From Caulobacter sp. BP25 (GTDB lineage Bacteria; Pseudomonadota; Alphaproteobacteria; Caulobacterales; Caulobacteraceae): DNA of 64,000 nt. The notes under the pieces are model-generated. The model did no database searches and had not been told where the DNA came from. It was given only the letters and a program-made list of their open reading frames with translations. Both the position numbers and the translations under genes were made by a program. Within the stretch, counting starts at the first letter, position 1, and each line of letters opens with the position of its first letter. The stretch spans positions 152,765 to 216,764 of the forward strand of contig NZ_PEGH01000008.1 of assembly GCF_002737755.1 (NCBI RefSeq). The letters are read 5' to 3'. Shown here one piece after another: positions 36,645 through 47,304 of this stretch.

Positions 36645-36658
36645 GTCCACCGGTGTCA
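36645..36658. promoter_or_regulatory. ACCGGT-centred LacI-type operator before GH43
   Basis: On the minus strand TGACACCGGTGGAC, a partial palindrome sharing TGACACCGGT with the site at 18087. It lies 61 bases upstream of the GH43 start. Confidence 0.5.
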
Positions 36659-36672
36659 TCGTTGTCATGGGC

Positions 36673-36707
36673 AAAGAAAACGCCCGGAAGCGAGGCTCCC
36701 GGGCGTT
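36673..36707 (-). terminator. intrinsic terminator after the sugar symporter
   Basis: On the minus strand AACGCCCGG pairs with CCGGGCGTT, followed by TTCTTTG. It is placed after xylE and before the GH43 promoter, so it separates the two units. Confidence 0.75.
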
Positions 36708-36719
36708 GTGTGTTCCTAA

Positions 36720-36834
36720 GTCCTCCCCCAGCGGGGGAGGTGGTCCAAAGGACCGGAGGGGGAAGAGGCAAGGCCAGCAGGACTTCGCCCTCCGTCGTCT
36801 CTTCGAGCCGACACCCCCCCGCTAGGGGGAGGAT
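36720..36834. repeat. interspersed CTCCCCC...GGGGGAG element, copy 1
   Basis: The element begins with CCTCCCCCAGCGGGGGAGGTGG, a tight hairpin, continues with GACCGGAGGGGG, and ends in a CCCCCCCGCTAGGGGGAGG hairpin. Two relatives lie at 52796 and 58694. It is a non-coding palindromic repeat. Confidence 0.75.
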
Positions 36835-36842
36835 TTGGACTC

Positions 36843-38279
36843 CTACCCCTCCATCGCTTCCAGTTCGCGACCACGGGTTTCGTGGATCAGTTTCTGGACC
36901 AGGAAGAACGAGACCACGGCGCTCACCGCGTAGAAGCCGTAGGTGGCCGCCAGGCTGACCTTGGCCATGGCCGGGAAGCTGAACGAGATGGCGAAGTTGG
37001 CCATCCATTGGGCGAAGCCGGCGACGGCCAGGGCCGAGCCGCGCATCTGGTTGGGGAACATCTCGCCCAGCATCACCCACATGACCGGACCCCAGGAGAG
37101 GTTGAAGAAGATCACGTAGAGATTGGCGGCGATCAGGGCGATCGGGCCGATGCTGGCGTCCAGGTGCAGGGCGCCGTTGATCGTGGTGGCGGTCGAGAAG
37201 CACCAGGTCAGGACGCCCAGGGTCACGGCCATGCCGGCCGAGCCGATCAGCAGCAGCGGCTTGCGGCCGATCTTGTCGATCAGGGCGATGGCCGCCAGGC
37301 AGGCCACGATCGACAGCGCGCCCGACAGGATGTTGATCTTCAGGCTGTCGTCCTCGGTGAAGCCCACCGACTGCCACAGCACCGAGCCGTAGTAGAAGAC
37401 GATGTTGATGCCGACCAGTTGCTGGAAGACGGCCAGGACCAGACCGGCCCACAGGATCGGACGGATCTTCTTGCTGACGGGGTCCAGCAGGTCGGAGAAT
37501 GCGGGCTTGTGGTCGGCGCTCAGCGAGGCGCGGATCTCGGCCACCTTGGCCGCGCCGGCGCCCGCGCCGAACAGACGCGAGAGGATGGCTTCGGCCTGGG
37601 CGTCCTTGCCCTTGGCGACCAGGTAACGGGGGCTCTCCGGAATGCCCAGCAGGCACAGGAAGAACACGCCGGCCGGGATGATCTGCATCCAGAACATCCA
37701 CCGCCAGGCCGGCAGGCCCAGCCAGAACTCGGCGGTTGAGCTGCCGGCGCTGTGGGCCAAGGCGTAGTTGGCCACGAAGGCGCCCGTCAGGCCCGTGATG
37801 ATCATGATCTGCTGCACGGACGACAGACGGCCGCGGATGTTGGCGGGCGTGACTTCCGAGATGTAGACCGGGCACAGCACGCTGGCCGCGCCGACCCCAA
37901 GGCCGCCGATCAGGCGGAAGATCACGAAGACGGTCGAGGTGTGCGCCGCCCCGGTGCCGATGGCGCTGATGATGAACAGCACGGCCGAGATGAGCATGAC
38001 GGTGCGGCGGCCCCAGACGTCGGCCAGGCGGCCCGCTGCGAACGCGCCAATGGCGCAGCCGATCAGGATGGCGGCCACGTTCAGGCCGGTGCCGAATTCG
38101 GTCAGGTTGAAGGCGCTGTTCAGGCCCTCTTGCGTACCGTTGATGACGCCGCTGTCGTAGCCGAACATGAAGCCGCCGATCGTGGCGACCGCGACGATCG
38201 CGGCGACGAAGGCCATGTTCACCTTCGTCCCGTCAGCGCTCATGCCCGCGCTGGGGCCGGCGTTGGATACACTTGCCAC
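36843..38279 (-). CDS. xylE: MFS sugar:proton symporter, XylE-like
   Basis: A 478-residue, 12-helix major-facilitator sugar porter. The hallmark motifs are GRLADVWGRRTVML after helix 2, PESPRYLVAKGK after helix 6, FQQLVGINIVFYYGSVLW in helix 7, DKIGRKPLLLIG, MRGSALAVAGFAQW and the C-terminal ETRGRELEAME. Substrate residues in the QQLVGIN region fit D-xylose or a similar aldose. GTG at 38279 has an excellent GGGAGG ribosome site. It is divergent from a TonB receptor, with an ACCGGT-centred operator between them, and lies a few kilobases from xylXABCD. Confidence 0.9.
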   Translation of the reverse strand: MASVSNAGPSAGMSADGTKVNMAFVAAIVAVATIGGFMFGYDSGVINGTQEGLNSAFNLTEFGTGLNVAAILIGCAIGAFAAGRLADVWGRRTVMLISAVLFIISAIGTGAAHTSTVFVIFRLIGGLGVGAASVLCPVYISEVTPANIRGRLSSVQQIMIITGLTGAFVANYALAHSAGSSTAEFWLGLPAWRWMFWMQIIPAGVFFLCLLGIPESPRYLVAKGKDAQAEAILSRLFGAGAGAAKVAEIRASLSADHKPAFSDLLDPVSKKIRPILWAGLVLAVFQQLVGINIVFYYGSVLWQSVGFTEDDSLKINILSGALSIVACLAAIALIDKIGRKPLLLIGSAGMAVTLGVLTWCFSTATTINGALHLDASIGPIALIAANLYVIFFNLSWGPVMWVMLGEMFPNQMRGSALAVAGFAQWMANFAISFSFPAMAKVSLAATYGFYAVSAVVSFFLVQKLIHETRGRELEAMEG

Positions 38280-38361
38280 AGGTTTCCTCCCATTGAGCCT
38301 TCTTCGGCCCGTTGACGCCCCTATGGTCCCTTGCTGGGACCTCTGGTTGGCGCGACCTTAG

Positions 38362-38375
38362 TGTTACCGGTATCA
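38362..38375. promoter_or_regulatory. ACCGGT-centred LacI-type operator between xylE and TonB receptor
   Basis: TGTTACCGGTATCA is a palindrome with one mismatch pair. It lies 83 bases upstream of xylE and about 215 upstream of the divergent receptor, so it could control both. The other 300 bases of this gap show no gene. Confidence 0.7.
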
Positions 38376-38589
38376 GCGCGCAAGCGCAGGTTCTGGCGAC
38401 CCGTCAACTCGCGCGTGGGACTCACCTCCGACGCCATGGATAGCAGTCGCTCGAACATTGCGGAAAAGACATTTGTCTTGGTCGCGGAACGCGGGTCTAA
38501 GGGCGGAGTACAAAGTTTTACACATGTACATTTTGTAATCTTCACGCGATCACTGGCTGATCGCGTCGCCTGTCGCCCTGGGGGATCTC

Positions 38590-40788
38590 TTGCACCTGAA
38601 GTACGCTTTGCTTGCCGCCGTCGCCGTGCTGTCGCCGACCCTGGTGGAGGCCCAGACCGCTCCGACGCCGGCCGCGCCGAAGACCCAGGTCCCCAATACT
38701 CCAGCAAAGGACGCGCCGACGGCCGTCGAAGGCGTGACGATCACCTCCGACTCCACGGCGATGCGCGCGTCGATCGACCGTCGCAGCTACAGCGTCGCCA
38801 ACGACCTGTCGGCCAAGACCGGCTCGATCGCGGACGCCCTGCGCAACATCCCCTCGGTCGAGGTCGACGTGCAGGGCAATGTCAGCCTGCGCGGTGACGC
38901 CAACGTCACGATCATGATCGACGGCAAGCCCTCGGGCATGTTCTCGGGCGACGGCAAGGCCGACGCGCTGCAGTCGCTGCCGGCGGACCAGATCGACCGG
39001 GTCGAGGTGATGACCAACCCCTCGGCCGCCTATCGCCCCGACGGCTCGGCCGGGATCATCAACCTGATCACCAAGAAGACCCAGAAGCCCGGCGTGAACG
39101 GCACGGCGCGCCTGAACGTCGGTCCCAACGGCCGCTACAACGGCGGGGTCAGCGCCACGCGCCGCGAGGGCAAGCTGACCCTGTCGGGCGACGCCGGCTA
39201 TCGCCACGACACCCAGAAGGGCGTCCAGGAGATCGACCGCGCCGCCCTGGACAAGGCCAGCGGCCAGTTCCTGCCCAGCCGCTTCGACGCCGCCCAGGAT
39301 AACGAAGGCGGCGCCCTGACCCTGCGCGGCGGCGCCGACTACGACCTCGACAAGCAGAACCGCATCAGCGGCGAGGTCCGCCTGCGGCGGTGGGACTTCG
39401 ACAGCAGCATGCTCGAGACCTATAGCGCACGCGACGCCCAAGGCGCTGTGTCGCGCGCCTACGCCCGGACCAGCGACGCCGACATCACGCGTGACAACAA
39501 GTCGGTCAGCGCCGATTGGCGCCGGCAGCTGAAGGGCGTCGACCACACGCTCACCGCTCACTTGGAGCATGAGGTCACCGACTCCTCGCGCGATTCCGCC
39601 AACGTCCTGCGTAACGCTCCGGGCGTTACCGTCTACGAGACCCTTAGGTTCGGCCAGGACCAGACGCGCACCAACCTCAAGGTCGACTACAGCAAGCCGC
39701 TGCCGGACGATGTGAAGCTGAAGACCGGCGTCGATATCGAGTGGTCCTCGAACGACTACGACAATCGCGGCGCGACGGGCGCGGCGCCGAACGCCCTGAC
39801 GGTCGATCCGACGCGGACCAACCGCTTCCTCTACGACCAGGACGTCTATGCGGCCTATGTCACCTATGAGCGCCCGTTCGGCGATTTCACGGTTCAGGGC
39901 GGGCTGCGGGCCGAGCAGGTCCAGATCGACACCAACCAGCTGACCTCGAACCAGAAGAACCAGAACGACTACTTCCGGCTCTATCCGACCCTGCACATGG
40001 GCTACACGGTCAGCCAGAGCCAGACCCTGAACGCCAACTACAGCCGCCGCGTCCAGCGGCCGGGCGCGCAGGACTTGAACCCCTACGAGATCTATCTCGA
40101 CCCGTTCAACTACCGGGCCGGCAATCCGGACCTGAAGCCGCAGATCACCGACTCCTACGAGCTGGGCTGGCAGTACCGGAAGGGGCAGACCTACTACCTG
40201 GCCACCGCCTACTTCCGCGACACGCGCGACAGCGTCACCGACGTGGTGGTCGATCGCGGCGGCGGCGTGCTGCTGACCACGCGCGCCAACCTGGGCAAGA
40301 GCCGCGCCGGCGGCCTGGAGCTGGTGGCCAACGGCCGCCTGTCGCCGAAGCTGACCTATAACGTCAGCGGCAACCTGTTCTGGAACGAGATCGACGCGGG
40401 CAATCTGGGCTTTGCCGGCAATCGCTCGGGCACGGCGGTGTCGGGCCGCGCGAACATGAACTGGCAGGCCACGCCCAAGGACTTCTTCCAGATCAACGCC
40501 TTCACCTCGGGCAAGCGCCTGACGCCCCAGGGCTATCGCGAACCGTTCAAGATGCTGAACCTGGGCTATCGCCGGAAGGTCAACGACAAGCTCTCGCTGG
40601 TCGTCACCGCCACCGACGTGCTGGACAACTTCGCGGAAGTGATCGTGGTCGACACCCCGACCCTGCGCGACCGCACGCGTCGCTCGGCCAATGTCCGCTC
40701 GGTGTTCTTCGGCTTCAGCTACGCCTTCGGCGGCGGCAAGCCTCGGCCTGAGCAGTTCGACTTCAATGCGGGCGGCGGGCCAGGCTAG
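38590..40788 (+). CDS. TonB-dependent receptor, outer-membrane beta-barrel family
   Basis: A 732-residue receptor with a Sec signal (cleavage near VEA-QT). A low-complexity Ala/Pro/Thr stretch precedes a plug domain (GSIADALRNIPSVEVDVQGNVSLRGDANVTIMIDGKPS, DRVEVMTNPSAAYRPDGSAGIINLI). The barrel resembles the family with the NPYEIYLDPFNYRAGNPDLKPQ motif. It is shorter than the Xanthomonas-Caulobacter type at 5750. The start is TTG after GGGGGA. It diverges from xylE around an ACCGGT-centred operator, so import of xylose-containing oligosaccharides is likely. Confidence 0.88.
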   Translation: MHLKYALLAAVAVLSPTLVEAQTAPTPAAPKTQVPNTPAKDAPTAVEGVTITSDSTAMRASIDRRSYSVANDLSAKTGSIADALRNIPSVEVDVQGNVSLRGDANVTIMIDGKPSGMFSGDGKADALQSLPADQIDRVEVMTNPSAAYRPDGSAGIINLITKKTQKPGVNGTARLNVGPNGRYNGGVSATRREGKLTLSGDAGYRHDTQKGVQEIDRAALDKASGQFLPSRFDAAQDNEGGALTLRGGADYDLDKQNRISGEVRLRRWDFDSSMLETYSARDAQGAVSRAYARTSDADITRDNKSVSADWRRQLKGVDHTLTAHLEHEVTDSSRDSANVLRNAPGVTVYETLRFGQDQTRTNLKVDYSKPLPDDVKLKTGVDIEWSSNDYDNRGATGAAPNALTVDPTRTNRFLYDQDVYAAYVTYERPFGDFTVQGGLRAEQVQIDTNQLTSNQKNQNDYFRLYPTLHMGYTVSQSQTLNANYSRRVQRPGAQDLNPYEIYLDPFNYRAGNPDLKPQITDSYELGWQYRKGQTYYLATAYFRDTRDSVTDVVVDRGGGVLLTTRANLGKSRAGGLELVANGRLSPKLTYNVSGNLFWNEIDAGNLGFAGNRSGTAVSGRANMNWQATPKDFFQINAFTSGKRLTPQGYREPFKMLNLGYRRKVNDKLSLVVTATDVLDNFAEVIVVDTPTLRDRTRRSANVRSVFFGFSYAFGGGKPRPEQFDFNAGGGPG

Positions 40789-40832
40789 AATTACGCTTGT
40801 AGAAAACTGAGCCCGCGCGCAGGGTCGCGTTC

Positions 40833-41369
40833 ATGAAGACCTCGATCCTGAAACGACTGATTGTCGTGGCGACCGCGCTCACTGCGGCGCCGGCGATCAG
40901 CGCGCCCAAGAATGACGGGGCGGAGGTCTGCACGCTCGGCGCGCGGATCCTGGCCGAGCAGGCGCGCGCGGGCGTCAAGATTTTCGACAGCGAGGGCGCG
41001 AGCTCGGCCGAGTTTCTTCAGGACGCGGCGGGCCGATCCAAGCCGCCTCCATCACAGGCCGAATGGAAACTGCTCCAGCGTCCAACCGAAAACCTCTTCA
41101 CGCGCTGCCCCCAGCTGATGAAGCGGTTGCCTGAAGGCGTGCGGATGGCGACGCCGGAGGAAATGGCCGCAGTGGAGAAGCTCGGCCAATACAATCTGAT
41201 CTCCGTTGGCTTCATCCACGCGCCCCTGATCACGCCCGATGGACGCACCGCGCTGGTGTTCGAATCCATGAGATGCCCCGGCCTCTGCGGCAACGGCAGC
41301 CTTACCGCGTATCATCGCGCCAAGGGGAGCTGGGTTAAGGGGCGCGTCTTCTTCAGGTTCATGTCCTGA
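40833..41369 (+). CDS. exported hypothetical protein
   Basis: A 178-residue protein with a Sec signal (MKTSILKRLIVVATALTAAPAISA). The mature part has four cysteines (about 33, 93, 148 and 152), including MRCPGLCGNGSLTAYHRAKGSW, which could form two disulfides in the periplasm. The MRCPGLCGNG motif looks like a structured loop. I do not recognise a family. It follows the TonB receptor by 44 bases with the same direction and may be co-transcribed. Its end overlaps the convergent GNAT gene by 11 bases. Confidence 0.7.
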   Translation: MKTSILKRLIVVATALTAAPAISAPKNDGAEVCTLGARILAEQARAGVKIFDSEGASSAEFLQDAAGRSKPPPSQAEWKLLQRPTENLFTRCPQLMKRLPEGVRMATPEEMAAVEKLGQYNLISVGFIHAPLITPDGRTALVFESMRCPGLCGNGSLTAYHRAKGSWVKGRVFFRFMS

Positions 41370-42231
41370 GCAACTGCTTCTCGTATCGCCAGACCTTCAG
41401 CGGGAATGGGCCCGCCGAGGTTTCGGTCGGCACGACCACCTCGCGCGCGAGGACCCAGCCAGACTTCTCGTAGAAGCGGGCGGCGCGGGCGTTGCCGATG
41501 GCGCAGGCCAGCCAGGCCGTCGCGACGCCCGCCTCGACCAGACGCATCTCGGCGTCGGCCATTAGCACGCCGGCCGAGCCCGTGCCCCGGGCGGCGGCGG
41601 ACAGATAGAACTGGTTTAGCTCATCGCCCTTGATCAGGTGGAAGCCCAGCGGCGCGCCGACCGGGCCCAGCGCGCGCACCTGGGGCAGGGCGGCGGCCAT
41701 GCGCTCGGCGAAGCTCTCGGGCGTGCGCAGCGCGATCAGAGCCTCGGGGACGATCGCCTGGTGCGCCTCCAGCCAGCCCTGGCGCCAGAGCTGGGCGAGC
41801 GGCTTGAGGTCCTCGGGTTCGGCGGCGCGGGTCGCCAGGTTCAGCCGTCTTTGCGCCTCTTCGACGCCGGCCGCGACATCGGCGTCCTGATAGAGCGCGC
41901 CGGCCTCGCGCCAGAAGTCGGTGGCGGCTTGCCCCAAGGCTTCGCGCGCCAAAGCGCTGAGACGGAGAGCGTTGGCGAGGTCGAGGTCCGTGGCGTCGGG
42001 GCTTGCGCGATATAGGGCGACGGCCTCATCGGCGGCGGCGAGCGCTGGCTCGGCCTGACCGGCTTCCCGGTCCAGATCAGAGATGTGGCGTAGGGCGTGG
42101 GCGAGTGGAACGGCCGCGCTGACCGCGCGAGCCTTGTCGGCGGCCTTTGCGTAGAGGTCGCGGGCCTGGTCGGGATGGCCGGCGGCGCTGGCCTGTTGGG
42201 CGGCGACGAAAAGCGGCTCGAAGTCTTGCAA
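41359..42231 (-). CDS. TPR-like domain fused to GNAT acetyltransferase
   Basis: A 290-residue protein. The first 130 residues are helical repeats of TPR type (SAAGHPDQARDLYAKAADKARA, AALRHISDLDREAGQAEPALAAADEAVALYRAS). From about residue 135 a GNAT domain follows, with the acetyl-CoA loop AARGTGSAGVLM, the GNARAARFYEKSGW terminal motif and GFHLIKGDELNQFYL. The protein is presumably an N-acetyltransferase whose TPR part selects a partner. It lies just downstream of the xylD terminator, in the same direction but separated from it. Confidence 0.82.
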   Translation of the reverse strand: MQDFEPLFVAAQQASAAGHPDQARDLYAKAADKARAVSAAVPLAHALRHISDLDREAGQAEPALAAADEAVALYRASPDATDLDLANALRLSALAREALGQAATDFWREAGALYQDADVAAGVEEAQRRLNLATRAAEPEDLKPLAQLWRQGWLEAHQAIVPEALIALRTPESFAERMAAALPQVRALGPVGAPLGFHLIKGDELNQFYLSAAARGTGSAGVLMADAEMRLVEAGVATAWLACAIGNARAARFYEKSGWVLAREVVVPTETSAGPFPLKVWRYEKQLLRT

Positions 42232-42295
42232 GGCGGGGCCCTCCGGCCGGCATCCTGGCTTGGCGGCGGCGGCAAGGCCAGGGGCCAGAAGACCT

Positions 42296-42330
42296 TAAGA
42301 AGAAAGCCCTCGGATCGCTCCGGGGGCTTT
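42296..42330 (-). terminator. terminator of the xyl operon
   Basis: On the minus strand AAAGCCCCCGGAGCGATCCGAGGGCTTT is followed by a CTTCTT run. It lies five bases after the xylD stop. Confidence 0.85.
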
Positions 42331-42334
42331 GTCT

Positions 42335-44966
<2,632 letters not shown>

Positions 44967-44978
44967 TCAATCATTCCT

Positions 44979-45080
44979 CTGTCATCCCGGCCGTAGCACA
45001 GCGGAGAGCCGGGATCTCCGGACGCGTGGCGCTCGCCGTGGTCCCGGCTCGGCGCGCTTCGCGCTGGGCCGGGATGACAG
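44979..45080. repeat. 102-bp palindromic element inside the xyl operon
   Basis: CTGTCATCCCGGCC at the left end is mirrored by GGCCGGGATGACAG at the right. A second internal inverted pair (GAGCCGGGATC / GTCCCGGCTC) lies between. It occupies the xylB-xylC gap and would be part of the operon mRNA. It looks like a small interspersed repeat or MITE-like element. Confidence 0.75.
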
Positions 45081-45090
45081 TTTTCTTAGG

Positions 45091-45840
45091 TCAACGCCAG
45101 CCGGCGTCGATCCAGTACTCGTGACCGGTGCACAGCGAGGCGTCGTCCGAGGCCAGGAACAGCACCAGGGAGGCGACGTGGTCGGGCAGGATGCGGCCCT
45201 TCAGACACTGGGCCTTGACGATCTCGGCCTCGCCTTCGGGCGTGTACCACTTCTCCTGGCGCTTGGTCTTGACGTTGCCCGGCACCACGCAGGTGACGCG
45301 GATGTCGTCGGGGCCAAGCTCGCGGGCGAGCGCCCGGGTCATGCCCTCGATACCGGCTTTGGCGGTTTCGTAGAGGACCAGGTCCTCCAGCCCTAAGTGC
45401 CAGCTGATCGAGCCGAAGTTGATAATGGCGCCGCCGCCGCGCTTCTTCATGCCGCCGGCCACGGCTTGGGCCGCGAACACCATGTGGCGCAGGTTCACGC
45501 CGATGCGGTTGTCCCAATAGGCGGGCGTCAGGTCGGCCAGGCTGTGGCGGTCGTCGTTGCCGGCGTTGTTGACCAGCACGTCGACGTCGCCGATCTGCGC
45601 GAACACCGCCTTCAGCGCGTCGATGTCCATCAGGTCGCAGCGCTTGTAGACGGGCGCGATCGCGGCGTCCTTCGACAGCTCGGCGACCAGGGCTTGCGAG
45701 TCCTCGTCGACGATGTCGAGGAAGATCACCTCGGCGCCCTGGCGCACGAAGCCGGCGGTCAGGCCTGCCCCGATGCCGCTGCCGCCGCCGGTGATGACGA
45801 CGCGCTTGCCCTTCAGGCTGGGATAGATGGCTGAGGACAT
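45091..45840 (-). CDS. xylB: D-xylose 1-dehydrogenase (NAD)
   Basis: A 249-residue short-chain dehydrogenase. It oxidises D-xylose to xylonolactone, the first Weimberg step. The cofactor motif GGGSGIGAG (residues 18-26), an aspartate in FLDIVDEDS that favours NAD, NNAGNDD, and the catalytic INFGSISWH and YETAKAGIEG are clear. The C-terminal CTGHEYWIDAGWR is as in C. crescentus. The frame extends upstream without stop across xylA in another frame, but the ATG at 45840, five bases after the xylA stop, is the real start. Confidence 0.97.
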   Translation of the reverse strand: MSSAIYPSLKGKRVVITGGGSGIGAGLTAGFVRQGAEVIFLDIVDEDSQALVAELSKDAAIAPVYKRCDLMDIDALKAVFAQIGDVDVLVNNAGNDDRHSLADLTPAYWDNRIGVNLRHMVFAAQAVAGGMKKRGGGAIINFGSISWHLGLEDLVLYETAKAGIEGMTRALARELGPDDIRVTCVVPGNVKTKRQEKWYTPEGEAEIVKAQCLKGRILPDHVASLVLFLASDDASLCTGHEYWIDAGWR

Positions 45841-45845
45841 GCTGC

Positions 45846-47282
45846 TTACGACCACGAGTAGGAGGTTTTTGTCTGGGTGAAGAACTCGACGGCGGCGAAG
45901 CCCTGTTCGCGCGCGCCGTACGAGCTGCTCTTCGTGCCGCCGAACGGCACGTGATAGTCGACGCCGGCCGTGGCCAGGTTGACCATGGTCATGCCGGCCT
46001 TGGCGTGGCGCTGGAAGTGACGAGCGTACTTCAGCGAGGTCGTGGCGATGCCGGCCGACAGGCCGAACTCGACGCCGTTGGCGATCTCCAGGGCCTCTTC
46101 GTACGACTTGACCCGGATGGTCGAGGCGACGGGGCCGAAGACCTCCTCGTTGTTGATCCGCATGCCAGCTTCGGTGTCGGCGATCAGGGTCGGCTGCACG
46201 TACCAGCCCGGATTGTCGAGCTTCAGGCGATCGCCGCCGGTGACCAGGCGACCGCCTTCGCCCTTGGCGATGTCGATGTACTTGTAGCTCGTCTCCATCT
46301 GGTCCTGCGAGACGGCCGGACCGATCTGGGTGTTGGGGTCGAGAGCATCGCCAACCCGAAGCGCGGCGACCTTCTCGGCCAGCAGGGCCACGAACTTGTC
46401 GTGGATGCCGTCCTGCACGATCAGGCGCGAGCTGGCGGTGCAGCGCTGGCCGGTGGCGAAGAACGAGCCGTCCAGGGCGATGGCGACGGCGCGTTCCAGG
46501 TCTGCGTCGTCCAGGATGATCAGCGGGTTCTTGCCGCCCATCTCCAGCTGCACGCGGGCCTGGCGGGCCACGGCGGCGGCGGCGACCTGCGCGCCCACGC
46601 CTTGCGAGCCGGTGAACGAGATGCCGTCCACGTCCTTGTGCTTGATCAAAGCATCGCCCATCGAGCCACGACCGAACAGCATGTTGAAGACGCCGGCCGG
46701 AGCGCCGCACTCGGCCATGATGTCGGCCAGCACGTTGGCGGTGGCGGGCGTCGGGCCGGCGGGCTTGATCACCACGGTGTTGCCGAAGGCGAGCGCCGGG
46801 GCGGCCTTCCACGCGGGAATGGCGATCGGGAAGTTCCAGGGCGTGATCAGGCCATAGACGCCGACCGCCTGGCGGTAGGTCTGGATCTCGACGCCGGGGC
46901 GGGTGCTTTCCAGGTTCTGGCCGTGGCGGCGCAGGGCCTCACCCGCAAAGTACTTGAAGATGCGGCCGGCGCGGACGGTCTCGCCGATCCCCTCGGCCAG
47001 GGTCTTGCCCTCTTCGCGGGCCAGCAGGCGGCCGATGTCGGCGCTGCGGGCGATGATGGTCGAGCCGACCTTGTCCAGGAGGTCCGAGCGCACTTCCGGC
47101 GAGGCGTCGGCCCAGGCCGGGAAGGCTTTCTTGGCCGCGTCGACGGCGGCGTCGACCTCGGCCTGGCCGCCCATCGGGACCTTGGCGACGACGTCGTTGG
47201 TGTTGGACGGGTTCAGGCTTTCGGCCGGGGCGTCGGCGGCGACGCGTTCGCCGCCGATATAGTGGCGCAGGGTGTCGGTCAT
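45846..47282 (-). CDS. xylA: alpha-ketoglutarate semialdehyde dehydrogenase
   Basis: A 478-residue aldehyde dehydrogenase. It oxidises 2-oxoglutarate semialdehyde to 2-oxoglutarate, the last Weimberg step. The motifs are GLITPWNFPIAIPAWKAAPAL, SFTGSQGVGAQVA (cofactor), LEMGGKNPLIIL (general-base Glu) and the nucleophile in FFATGQRCTASSRLIV (about residue 280). The name xylA here follows Caulobacter usage and is not the xylose isomerase of other bacteria. It lies 22 bases after xylX. Confidence 0.97.
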   Translation of the reverse strand: MTDTLRHYIGGERVAADAPAESLNPSNTNDVVAKVPMGGQAEVDAAVDAAKKAFPAWADASPEVRSDLLDKVGSTIIARSADIGRLLAREEGKTLAEGIGETVRAGRIFKYFAGEALRRHGQNLESTRPGVEIQTYRQAVGVYGLITPWNFPIAIPAWKAAPALAFGNTVVIKPAGPTPATANVLADIMAECGAPAGVFNMLFGRGSMGDALIKHKDVDGISFTGSQGVGAQVAAAAVARQARVQLEMGGKNPLIILDDADLERAVAIALDGSFFATGQRCTASSRLIVQDGIHDKFVALLAEKVAALRVGDALDPNTQIGPAVSQDQMETSYKYIDIAKGEGGRLVTGGDRLKLDNPGWYVQPTLIADTEAGMRINNEEVFGPVASTIRVKSYEEALEIANGVEFGLSAGIATTSLKYARHFQRHAKAGMTMVNLATAGVDYHVPFGGTKSSSYGAREQGFAAVEFFTQTKTSYSWS

Positions 47283-47304
47283 GGCCGAGCTCCTTCGATC
47301 TGGA

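Noticed and set aside
36653..36958. Small plus-strand frames after xylE
   Set aside because: They cover a terminator and a palindromic repeat, and no ribosome site or family resemblance is present.
45091..46812. A 573-residue reading that extends xylB upstream through xylA
   Set aside because: The upstream part is an out-of-frame reading of xylA. The real xylB begins at 45840, right after the xylA stop.
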